Shown: positions 44,802 through 52,014 of the stretch, in pieces | Layout: each line of letters begins with the position of its first letter | How positions within the stretch are numbered: the first letter of the stretch is position 1 | IMG/VR virus record: IMGVR_UViG_3300030098_006630 | Coordinates: 33,176-97,175 of that record | From: a virus | DNA length: 64,000 nucleotides | Strand: one strand, 5' to 3' | Translations under genes and position numbers: made by a program | The notes under the pieces: generated by a model | The model's input: the letters and a program-made list of their open reading frames with translations, nothing else | What the model was told of the DNA's origin: nothing | Database searches by the model: none

Positions 44802-45149
44802 ATGAAAATCACAAAACAGAGACTTAAAGAAATTATTAAAGAAGAAGTTGTCAAAATCTTGGAAGGTAAAAAAACTAATGCCTCTGGAACCAAGGATAAA
44901 CAAGGCGGATGGCAAAGCGGCGTAATCGCTGAGCCGGTGTTCGAAGAAGAAGAACTAGATGAAACTTCTGCCATGGGCGGAACTCCTACAGGCGCAGTCG
45001 CGGGATATTCGGGACCCGTGAAGAAAGAAGAGAAGCTTTCTCCCAAACAAAGCAAAGAGATGGACACCGACAAGGACGGCGACATCGATGCAAAAGACTT
45101 AAAGACCCTTCGACTTAAAGAAGATGGCTGGGACGAGCCTATATCTTGA
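44802..45149 (+). CDS. Small protein with capsid-targeting-like N-terminus and EF-hand loop
   Basis: A 115-residue protein starting on the base after the previous stop. It begins MKITKQRLKE/IIKEEV, nearly the same as its neighbour, with a ten-residue peptide ending in Leu-Lys-Glu. Residues 88-99 (DTDKDGDIDAKD) form a complete EF-hand or dockerin-type calcium-binding loop, with acids at positions 1, 3, 5, 7, 9 and 12. The middle is Gly/Glu-rich. The reading frame ends at TGA 45147-45149 but stays open for another 30 codons. A packaged or prohead-associated role is inferred from the N-terminus. Confidence 0.68.
   Translation: MKITKQRLKEIIKEEVVKILEGKKTNASGTKDKQGGWQSGVIAEPVFEEEELDETSAMGGTPTGAVAGYSGPVKKEEKLSPKQSKEMDTDKDGDIDAKDLKTLRLKEDGWDEPIS
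44821..44850 (+). repeat. 30-base direct repeat, copy 2
   Basis: This is the second copy of the identical 30-base stretch at 44560-44589. It encodes the same RLKEIIKEEV segment at the start of the next gene. Confidence 0.85.
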
Positions 45150-45242
45150 CCTGATGATCTTAAATGGCCAGGTAGGTCAGAAGACATAAGAAAAGAAAAA
45201 GCTCGTAAAAAATCAAATCAGAAAAAGCCCAATAAAAAATAA
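45150..45242 (+). other. In-frame open extension after the TGA of the EF-hand gene
   Basis: The frame of the gene at 44802 continues past its TGA for 30 codons to TAA 45240-45242. It would encode PDDLKWPGRSEDIRKEKARK, then a Lys/Asn/Gln tail. The predicted peptide is strongly basic and looks coding. The stop has the context UGA-C, which is known to be leaky. It may be a readthrough product, a gene broken by a nonsense change, or chance in an A-rich stretch. No other gene is seen in this 131-base gap. Confidence 0.45.
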
Positions 45243-45246
45243 ACCC

Positions 45247-45274
45247 TTGATTAACTGCAAATAGTGTTTATAGT
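45247..45274 (+). promoter_or_regulatory. Candidate promoter just upstream of the fused SbcDC gene
   Basis: TTGATT at 45247-45252 and TATAGT at 45269-45274 are 16 bases apart and match sigma-70 elements at 4 and 5 of 6 positions. The start codon at 45281 is only 6 bases past the -10, so a transcript from here would be leaderless. The spacer contains AAATAGTGTT, which also occurs at 60271-60280. Confidence 0.4.
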
Positions 45275-45280
45275 ATACGC

Positions 45281-48200
45281 ATGAAAATTGCTCATATTAG
45301 TGATATTCATATTCGTAATTATCGTTATCATTACGAGTATGAACAAGTGTTTGAACAACTCTATACTAAACTTAAAGAGTTAAAACCAGACATCATTGTC
45401 AATACCGGCGATACAGCCCACACCAAACTAAATCTTAGCCCGTCTTATTTTGACATGGCTGCGAGGATGTTTGAGAAGTTGGCTGATATTGCTCCGTATC
45501 ATATTATCTTGGGTAACCACGATCTTAATCTTCGTAACCTTTCCAAGATTGATGCCGTTTCCCCCCTTGTTGCGGCACTCGACCACCCTAACATTCACTT
45601 TCACAAGTATTCTGCGGAAGTAGATGTTGGCGGTGGTATTTGTTTTCATGTCCTGTCTATTGTAGACGAAGAAAACTGGACACTTCCAACAGATATGGAT
45701 AAAGTACACATAGCTCTTTTCCACGGCTCTGTTGCTGGTGTTCAAACTTCTACTGGCTGGACAATGACCCACGGCGACATTAGCTTAGACCGCCTTACAG
45801 AATACGATTATGCCCTTCTTGGCGACATTCACAAGCCTAATCAAGAGTTAGATAAAGAAGGTCGTATTCGCTATGCTGGCTCTCTTGTCCAACAAAACTT
45901 TGGAGAATCAGAAGAAAAAGGATTTCTTCTTTGGGATATTAAAGATGCTGATACTTTTAAAGTAAAGCATCACGCCCTTGAAAACCCCAAGCCTTTTGTA
46001 ACTATCAATCTAACCAAAAAGGGAAAGATTCCCACAAAGGCACAAATTAAAGAAGGTTGTCGCCTTCGTTTGGTTTCTAGTGTTAATCTTCCGATAGATG
46101 TCATTAAACGTACCATTGACGTTGCGAAGACCAAATATAAGCCAGAAACAGTAAATTATTATTCTAATGTCTTCGGGAGAAAAGATAAGAATGAGATTAT
46201 CAATTCGGTTTTTAAAGATGACCTAAGAAGCTTAGAAGTTCAACAAGATCTCATAACTGATCATTTGATAGATTACGAACTTGAAGAAGACATGCTAAAT
46301 CAAATCTTCGACCTTAACCAGAAGTATAATAAACTTGTGACCGAAGAAGAAGAGGTAAGCCGCAATATCCACTGGTCAGTAAAAAACTTTGGATGGGATA
46401 ATCTGTTCAATTATGGTGAACAAAATTCTATTGATTTTGAGAAGTTAGAAGGAATTGTAGGTATTTTCGGTAAGAATTTCTCTGGCAAGTCTTCTATTAT
46501 TGATTCTTTATTATACACAATGTTCAACACGACTTCCAAGAATGAAAGAAAGAATCTGAATGTCATTAATCAAAACAAAGATAATGGTGCTGGAACGATT
46601 GAAATAGACATTGGAACGAACACTTATAGAATTGAACGTTCCAGCGAGAAATATGAAAAGAAACTTAAAGGAAATGTCTCTACCGAAGCACGCACAAATG
46701 TAGAGTTTACCAAAATAGATAACCTAACAGGAGAAGAAACGCCTCTTAATGGAGACACCCGAGCACAAACCGATAAAAACATTCGCTCTGTGTTTGGCTC
46801 AATAGATGATTTTCTTCTTACCTCGATGGGATCCCAGGTAGATTCTCTTGCTTATATCAACGAGGGTTCAACGAAAAGAAAAGAGATTCTTGCAAAGTTT
46901 CTTGACCTTGAAGTCTTTGAGAAGAAGTTTAAGAAAGCAAAGGATGACGCCGCTGATTTGCGCGTTGCCATCAAGAAAATGAAAGGAAGAGAATTTGGAA
47001 CTGAACTAAAAGAGAAAAGAAAAGAACTGGCTATTAATGAAGCAAAGATTGATGTAAGACGCAGAGAGTGTGATGAGCTAAAGAGGCAAGTAGTAGAATT
47101 TAGAGACTCTCTATCAGCCTTGCAGGAAAAAATCAACTCCATTCCTACGGAAGTCATTCAGATTAAAAATGTTTTAAAACAAATAAAAGACAAAAGCACA
47201 CAACTTGAAACTATTTCCAAAAAAGAAAAGCAATCTTTAGAAGAGATTGAGAGTAAGGTGGAGTTTATCCACAAGTTTGAAAAGTTTCAGAATATATTCA
47301 ACATTGATGACGCCACAGAGAAAAAAGAAAAAGCCGATGCTTTAATCAGCGAACTTGAAACTCTTGAAAAAGATATTGAGGTAACATCCTTAAAGTATCA
47401 AAATCAAGTGAAAAAGGTATCTCTTTTGAATGAAGTTCCCTGTGGCTCTGAATATTCGTCATGTAAGTTCATTAAAGACGCCTACAAGGCATCGGAAGTA
47501 ATAGAGAATACCAAGGTCGCCTTAAATGACTTAACTCTCTTAAAACGCCAAAAAACTGCTCATTTGGATGATTTAGAATATGAACAAAATAACGAGTATA
47601 TTGAGAAGTATAATAATGCGAAAGTAAAGAAGAATCAATACGAAAAAGAAATAAAAGATATTAAACTGGAAATTCAGAAAAACAAAACTGCAAGTTTAAA
47701 ACTCAACAATGAAATCAACGACTTAATTGAAAAAAGAGAAGAGTATGAAGAGCATAAAGAAGCTATTGAGAACTTAGAAACTCTCACGCAGGAAAAAAAG
47801 CGAATTGAAAAAATCATCACCACTAACGAAGCAGCTTGCGAGCGCTGCAACGAAGGGTTGTTAGAGCTTTATAAATCTAATGGCTTTCTAGAACAACAAT
47901 ACAAACAAATTGAAATTGAACAGAAAGAATGCGAGAATCTAAACACCAGTTATTCTGTCTATGATTTATACATGAAAGCGGTTCACTCTAACGGCATTCC
48001 GTCCAATCTTATTAATCGTAGCCTTCCTGTTATTAATCAGGAGATACAAAAGATTTTGTCTAATGTGGTAGATTTTGAGGTTATGTTCGAGAACGAAGAT
48101 ACAAAACTCGATATTTTGATTAAACATCCCAAGTATGATGCTCGCCCTATTGAGATGGGCTCTGGCGCTGAAAAGACAATTGCTGCGATGGCTATACGCC

Positions 48201-48433
48201 TAGCGTTGTTGAATGTTTCAACACTCCCAAAAGGAGATATTTTTATTCTTGACGAACCAGGGACAGCCCTAGATGAGGAAAATATGGAAGGTTTTATTCG
48301 TATTTTGGATATAATTAAGAGTGAGTTTAAAACAATTTTCCTTATTTCCCACCTAGAGGTCTTAAAAGACATTGTGGATAAACAAATAATCATTAACAAA
48401 GAAGATGGTTATGCTAAAGTAAATGAAAGTTAA
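45281..48433 (+). CDS. Fused Mre11-Rad50 (SbcD-SbcC, gp47-gp46) recombination nuclease
   Basis: A 1050-residue protein joining two enzymes that are usually separate. Residues 1-340 are an Mre11/SbcD phosphoesterase: SDIH (Asp8, His10), NTGDTAH (Asp44), LGNHD (Asn79, His80), LFHGS, and GDIHKPN. From about 375 it is Rad50/SbcC: Walker A GIFGKNFSGKSS at 394-405, a long coiled coil of about 540-900, signature GSGAEKTIAA, Walker B IFILDEPGT with Asp991 and Glu992, and the final SHLE. In the coiled coil, Cys721/Cys728 or Cys853/Cys856 could form a zinc hook. T4 gp46/47 resect double-strand ends for recombination-dependent replication and host DNA breakdown. No ribosome binding site precedes ATG 45281, and an in-frame stop rules out an earlier start. 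Confidence 0.93.
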   Translation: MKIAHISDIHIRNYRYHYEYEQVFEQLYTKLKELKPDIIVNTGDTAHTKLNLSPSYFDMAARMFEKLADIAPYHIILGNHDLNLRNLSKIDAVSPLVAALDHPNIHFHKYSAEVDVGGGICFHVLSIVDEENWTLPTDMDKVHIALFHGSVAGVQTSTGWTMTHGDISLDRLTEYDYALLGDIHKPNQELDKEGRIRYAGSLVQQNFGESEEKGFLLWDIKDADTFKVKHHALENPKPFVTINLTKKGKIPTKAQIKEGCRLRLVSSVNLPIDVIKRTIDVAKTKYKPETVNYYSNVFGRKDKNEIINSVFKDDLRSLEVQQDLITDHLIDYELEEDMLNQIFDLNQKYNKLVTEEEEVSRNIHWSVKNFGWDNLFNYGEQNSIDFEKLEGIVGIFGKNFSGKSSIIDSLLYTMFNTTSKNERKNLNVINQNKDNGAGTIEIDIGTNTYRIERSSEKYEKKLKGNVSTEARTNVEFTKIDNLTGEETPLNGDTRAQTDKNIRSVFGSIDDFLLTSMGSQVDSLAYINEGSTKRKEILAKFLDLEVFEKKFKKAKDDAADLRVAIKKMKGREFGTELKEKRKELAINEAKIDVRRRECDELKRQVVEFRDSLSALQEKINSIPTEVIQIKNVLKQIKDKSTQLETISKKEKQSLEEIESKVEFIHKFEKFQNIFNIDDATEKKEKADALISELETLEKDIEVTSLKYQNQVKKVSLLNEVPCGSEYSSCKFIKDAYKASEVIENTKVALNDLTLLKRQKTAHLDDLEYEQNNEYIEKYNNAKVKKNQYEKEIKDIKLEIQKNKTASLKLNNEINDLIEKREEYEEHKEAIENLETLTQEKKRIEKIITTNEAACERCNEGLLELYKSNGFLEQQYKQIEIEQKECENLNTSYSVYDLYMKAVHSNGIPSNLINRSLPVINQEIQKILSNVVDFEVMFENEDTKLDILIKHPKYDARPIEMGSGAEKTIAAMAIRLALLNVSTLPKGDIFILDEPGTALDEENMEGFIRILDIIKSEFKTIFLISHLEVLKDIVDKQIIINKEDGYAKVNES

Positions 48434-48450
48434 TCTTAAGGAGAAAGAAG

Positions 48451-48645
48451 ATGGAAAAAATTAAAGCACTTTTAGATAGAATGACTGAAAAAGTTATTAG
48501 CCGCAAGTTTCTTGCGTGGATTACAGCGACTGTATTGTCTGCCTACAATCATATTGATTCTGCGGACTGGGTTGCCGTAACGGTGATGTATATTGGCTCT
48601 GAAGCTCTTGTCGATCTTGCTGCTCGGTGGAAACACGGAGCCTGA
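48451..48645 (+). CDS. Holin-like small membrane protein
   Basis: A 64-residue protein with a good AAGGAG site. After a basic N-terminal helix it has SRKFLAWITATVLSAYNHID and a second hydrophobic stretch, VAVTVMYIGSEALVDLAARW, compatible with one or two membrane helices and a basic end. Many phage holin-like proteins share this size and layout. The two following genes have spanin-like features, which supports a lysis role. Small membrane proteins are hard to assign, so the call is tentative. Confidence 0.5.
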   Translation: MEKIKALLDRMTEKVISRKFLAWITATVLSAYNHIDSADWVAVTVMYIGSEALVDLAARWKHGA

Positions 48646-48649
48646 TATT

Positions 48650-49045
48650 ATGCTTACTTTAAAGAAAGCTTGGATATGGATAAAAAAGCACTGGTATGTT
48701 CCGGTGCTTTTTGTTTTGTTTCTCATTGGCAGTGTTGTTGGTCTTATGGGGTTTTCTCATAATAAAAAACTAATCAAAATGCTCGAAATAAACAAAGAAA
48801 GCTATGAAAAACAAATCAAAGCCATAGAAGAAAACCATGCAGCCGAGCTTAAGAAACGAGACGAACTTTATGCCAAATATGTTGAAACAATGAAGAAGCT
48901 CAATAAAGAACATGAGATAGATTTAGATAATCTTTCCAAAGAAAAGAAAGAAAAAATGGACGAGATGGTAAAGAAATATAAAGGAACTCCCGATGAGTTA
49001 GCTAAAGAACTTGCAGAGATGTTCGGAGTAGATTATGTTGAGTAA
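48650..49045 (+). CDS. Rz/i-spanin-like membrane protein
   Basis: A 131-residue protein with ATG 48650 placed 9 bases after GGAG. A longer start at 48593 inside the previous gene is less likely. A single N-terminal transmembrane helix (about residues 14-35) is followed by a long charged helix with heptad character (residues 38-115), the layout of inner-membrane spanins. The C-terminus is a short conserved-looking FGVDYVE. Topology is visible, but the spanin call is inferred from it and from the holin-like neighbour. Confidence 0.5.
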   Translation: MLTLKKAWIWIKKHWYVPVLFVLFLIGSVVGLMGFSHNKKLIKMLEINKESYEKQIKAIEENHAAELKKRDELYAKYVETMKKLNKEHEIDLDNLSKEKKEKMDEMVKKYKGTPDELAKELAEMFGVDYVE

Positions 49046-49514
49046 ATTATTAGCAGTATTTTTAAGTTGTCTTGTGGCTTTCATCCCGTCTGTTGTTATG
49101 GCTGGACAAGCTGACCCCGACGATTCTCTTTCTGCCAATGGAAGAGTAATGGTGATTGGAAAAGGCGAAAAAACCCCTTTTGGAGGGCTATTGTTTGACT
49201 TGCGAGCATCACTTAAACTTAAATTGGACAAGGAGTTTGCGGAAAAGAAATACCAACTACAGCTGGATTTACAAAAGAAGCTCATTACATCAGAGTTTAC
49301 TTTAAAGCTCGGATTACTCCAGACAAAACATGATTCTTTGCAAGACAAACACACATCTTTATTAAAGATTAAAAACGAAGAAATAACCCGCTTACAAGAG
49401 TTGGTTAAAAAAAGCCCCAACGAGTATAATCATTGGTGGTTTGTAGGAGGAATCCTCGCAGGGTGTCTTCTCTCTATAGGGGTATACTACGCTGCGGTAA
49501 AAATTGGAGAATGA
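49035..49514 (+). CDS. Exported protein with signal peptide and C-terminal membrane helix
   Basis: A 159-residue protein with a probable Sec signal peptide, residues 1-23, cleavable after VVMA. It has a central heptad-rich helix, about residues 55-130, and a C-terminal membrane segment (WWFVGGILAGCLLSIGVYY). There is no lipobox cysteine at the cleavage site, so it is not a typical outer-membrane spanin lipoprotein. It could be a periplasm-spanning lysis protein or a membrane-anchored envelope factor. It overlaps both neighbours by a few bases. Confidence 0.55.
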   Translation: MLSKLLAVFLSCLVAFIPSVVMAGQADPDDSLSANGRVMVIGKGEKTPFGGLLFDLRASLKLKLDKEFAEKKYQLQLDLQKKLITSEFTLKLGLLQTKHDSLQDKHTSLLKIKNEEITRLQELVKKSPNEYNHWWFVGGILAGCLLSIGVYYAAVKIGE

Positions 49515-49909
49515 AAGATAAAGACCCAAACTATGTTGTCAAGTTAGAAAAAGCGATTGCCGAGAAATACGGCGAACAAGCTATTCAAAACCCCAAGTCT
49601 GGCTGGACACCCGAAAAAGAAAAAGAATACATTGAGCAAGTAAAGAAAATCCAAGAAAAGAGAAACCAAAAACAAGATGCCTCAGAAAAGGTTGAAACTA
49701 ATGGGTTTTTGATTAATAAAAAACTACTTAATAGAGAACAAAAAAGAAACTGTCCTGTTTGCGAAAGTTATTCGCTAGAAAAAAAAGATGATGTCTATAT
49801 GACAAAATTCGAGTGTTGTTTTAAATGTTATTTAACTTATGTAGAAGATAGAGAGGAACGCTGGAAAACAGGATGGCGACCAAACACAGGAGATAAAGAT
49901 AATGTCTAG
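49511..49909 (+). CDS. Small protein with a CxxC zinc-ribbon-like motif
   Basis: A 132-residue protein. ATG 49511 overlaps the previous TGA, and a longer start would be embedded in the upstream gene. The N-terminus is helical and charged (YGEQAIQNPKSGWTPEKEKE). The C-terminal part has CPVC at 81-84 and CCFKC at 102-106, a likely zinc knuckle. It lies two genes before the terminase large subunit, so a packaging-related role, such as a small-subunit substitute, is possible but unsupported by homology. Confidence 0.6.
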   Translation: MKDKDPNYVVKLEKAIAEKYGEQAIQNPKSGWTPEKEKEYIEQVKKIQEKRNQKQDASEKVETNGFLINKKLLNREQKRNCPVCESYSLEKKDDVYMTKFECCFKCYLTYVEDREERWKTGWRPNTGDKDNV

Positions 49910-50414
49910 TAAAGAAGATTTAGAAGTGATTAGAGCGATTGGGCAGTGCGCTGCCAATGCTTATGATGGTGCTTTAGACGATAAAGGCGAACCTATCGTC
50001 ATTGGACTTTCTAGGGATGTAGGAAATCCAAATATTGATAGCCGCATTGTTGACGGATTCAAAGTAAAAATGGTTGGCAAAAAGCTTATGATCTCCTATC
50101 AATCTGATGTGTTTTTAAAAGATGTTCATGATAAAGGCTTTGAAAACGATCTTGAAAGAAAAATGGGAGATATTGTCTCTTATCTGAAAAAAGAATTTAA
50201 AAAGATTACTAAGAAAGCCCTTAATTTAAAATCTCTTGGAGATGTAGATGCCTTGGTACAACAGACTTCCCGCGTTAGAGTATTTGTTGTCGCTACGAAA
50301 ACTTACGAAGTAGGCAATCTTTCCAGCGTTGATGCTGTGGAGGGGGACACGACAGTGAAGAATACTCACCGCAACTTCCAAAATTTCCTCGCAGAAGGTG
50401 CATGGAAGGCTTAG
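49902..50414 (+). CDS. Unrecognised 170-residue protein upstream of terminase
   Basis: It begins behind CAGGAGATAAAG. The composition is mixed alpha/beta: DSRIVDGFKVKMVGKKLMIS, a lysine-rich helix (LKKEFKKITKKALN), and a beta segment RVRVFVVATKTYEVG. I do not recognise the family. It immediately precedes the terminase, so it is a candidate packaging or head-completion factor. Confidence 0.58.
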   Translation: MSSKEDLEVIRAIGQCAANAYDGALDDKGEPIVIGLSRDVGNPNIDSRIVDGFKVKMVGKKLMISYQSDVFLKDVHDKGFENDLERKMGDIVSYLKKEFKKITKKALNLKSLGDVDALVQQTSRVRVFVVATKTYEVGNLSSVDAVEGDTTVKNTHRNFQNFLAEGAWKA

Positions 50415-50436
50415 TAGACAACTTATCTAAAAAATA

Positions 50437-52011
50437 ATGTCATATGAGCTAACCAAAAAACAAATATTATCTGAGATTGTTAAAGCGGGAAAAGATCCAT
50501 CTTATTTTATAAACAACTACGCCAAAATCGCTCACCCGATGCGAGGATTAATTCCTTTTAAGTTGTATCCCTTTCAGGAGCAATTACTTGATGATTTTAA
50601 CGATCATAGATTTAATGTTATCTTAAAAGCAAGACAGCTCGGTATTTCAACTATTACCGCAGCATATATTGCTTGGATGATGATGTTCCACCGAGATAAA
50701 AATATTCTTGTTATCGCTACAAAGTTTGGAACAGCCGCAAACCTTGTAAAAAAAGTAAAATCTATTATCAAGTATCTTCCTTCCTGGATGAAGATCGCCA
50801 ATATTCATATTGATAATAGAACTTCTTTCGAGCTTTCGAATGGCTCTCAGATTAAAGCTTCTTCAACTTCTTCTGATGCAGGTCGTTCCGAAGCTTTGTC
50901 TCTTTTAGTTGTTGATGAGGCTGCACACGTAGACGGATTAGATGACCTTTGGACGGGTCTATACTCTACTCTATCGACTGGAGGACGGTGCATCGCCCTC
51001 TCTACCCCAAATGGCTGCGGCAACTGGTTTCATCAGACCTATGTAGACTCTACAGCAGAAAAGAATGATTTTTATCCCACAAAGTTAATGTGGGATGTAC
51101 ACCCAGAGCGCAATCAAGAGTGGTTTGAGAAAGAAACTAGAAATATGTCTCGTAGACAAATCGCTCAAGAATTAGAGTGCAATTTCAATATGTCAGGAGA
51201 AACCGTTTTTCATCCTGATGATCTAATTTATATCGCGGATAGTGCAAGAGAACCCAAATATAAAACGGCTTTTGATAGAAACTTTTGGATTTGGGAAGAA
51301 TATCAAAAGGATTCCACTTATCTTATTTCAGCTGATGTAGCCAGAGGCGATGGAAAGGATTATTCTACATTTCATGTTGTTAAAATAGAGACAAACGAGG
51401 TGGTAGGAGAATATCAAGGAAAGTTAACACCTGATATTTTTTCTGGTATACTTTATGATGCGGGAAAGGAATATGGCGACTGCATGATTGTTGTTGAGAA
51501 CATGGCTGCTGGACACACAGTATTAAACAAACTAATTGAGCGCGATTATCCCAACGTATATCATTCTTACAAATCCACTCATGAGTATGTCGATCAAGTG
51601 ACTGCTGAGTATTCTAACAGCGCAGTCGCAGGTTTCACAACCTCTAGCAAGACTCGTCCTCTAATAATCGCAAAAATGGAAGAATTCATTAGAAATAAAC
51701 TACTTACGATATATTCGACAAGATTACTTGAGGAGATGAAAACATTCATTTGGCACAATGGTCGTCCACAAGCTATGAGAAAGTATAACGACGACTTGGT
51801 TATGGCTTGCGCGATAAGCTGCTGGGTGAGAGATACAGCTTTTGAAACAAACAAGAGAGAGCTTGAATATAAAAAGGCTTTCTTAGGCGCAATGACAACA
51901 ACAAAAAAAGAAATGAACACAACAATACCTGGAATGCAGGGTTACAAATCAAACAAGATGAAGAAAATAGAGAAGCAATACAAAGACTACAACTGGCTTT
52001 TAAAAGGTTAA
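50437..52011 (+). CDS. 17: Terminase large subunit, gp17 family
   Basis: A 524-residue packaging motor and nuclease. The ATPase domain has an atypical Walker A, LKARQLGIST at residues 63-72, in the R-Q-L-G form used by T4-type terminases, and Walker B LLVVDEA with Asp160 and Glu161. The C-terminal RNase H-like nuclease shows ADVARGDGKDYS (Asp300), MIVVENMAAG, and NDDLVMA (Asp452/453). Length is slightly below T4 gp17 (610). It translocates DNA into the prohead and cuts concatemers. The gap before it has no good ribosome binding site. Confidence 0.93.
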   Translation: MSYELTKKQILSEIVKAGKDPSYFINNYAKIAHPMRGLIPFKLYPFQEQLLDDFNDHRFNVILKARQLGISTITAAYIAWMMMFHRDKNILVIATKFGTAANLVKKVKSIIKYLPSWMKIANIHIDNRTSFELSNGSQIKASSTSSDAGRSEALSLLVVDEAAHVDGLDDLWTGLYSTLSTGGRCIALSTPNGCGNWFHQTYVDSTAEKNDFYPTKLMWDVHPERNQEWFEKETRNMSRRQIAQELECNFNMSGETVFHPDDLIYIADSAREPKYKTAFDRNFWIWEEYQKDSTYLISADVARGDGKDYSTFHVVKIETNEVVGEYQGKLTPDIFSGILYDAGKEYGDCMIVVENMAAGHTVLNKLIERDYPNVYHSYKSTHEYVDQVTAEYSNSAVAGFTTSSKTRPLIIAKMEEFIRNKLLTIYSTRLLEEMKTFIWHNGRPQAMRKYNDDLVMACAISCWVRDTAFETNKRELEYKKAFLGAMTTTKKEMNTTIPGMQGYKSNKMKKIEKQYKDYNWLLKG

Positions 52012-52014
52012 TAA

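Noticed and set aside
45147-45149. TGA reassigned to an amino acid across the genome
   Set aside because: Many genes end cleanly at TGA, several as ATGA overlaps with the next start (5848, 33088, 49511, 56382). General reassignment would destroy these boundaries.
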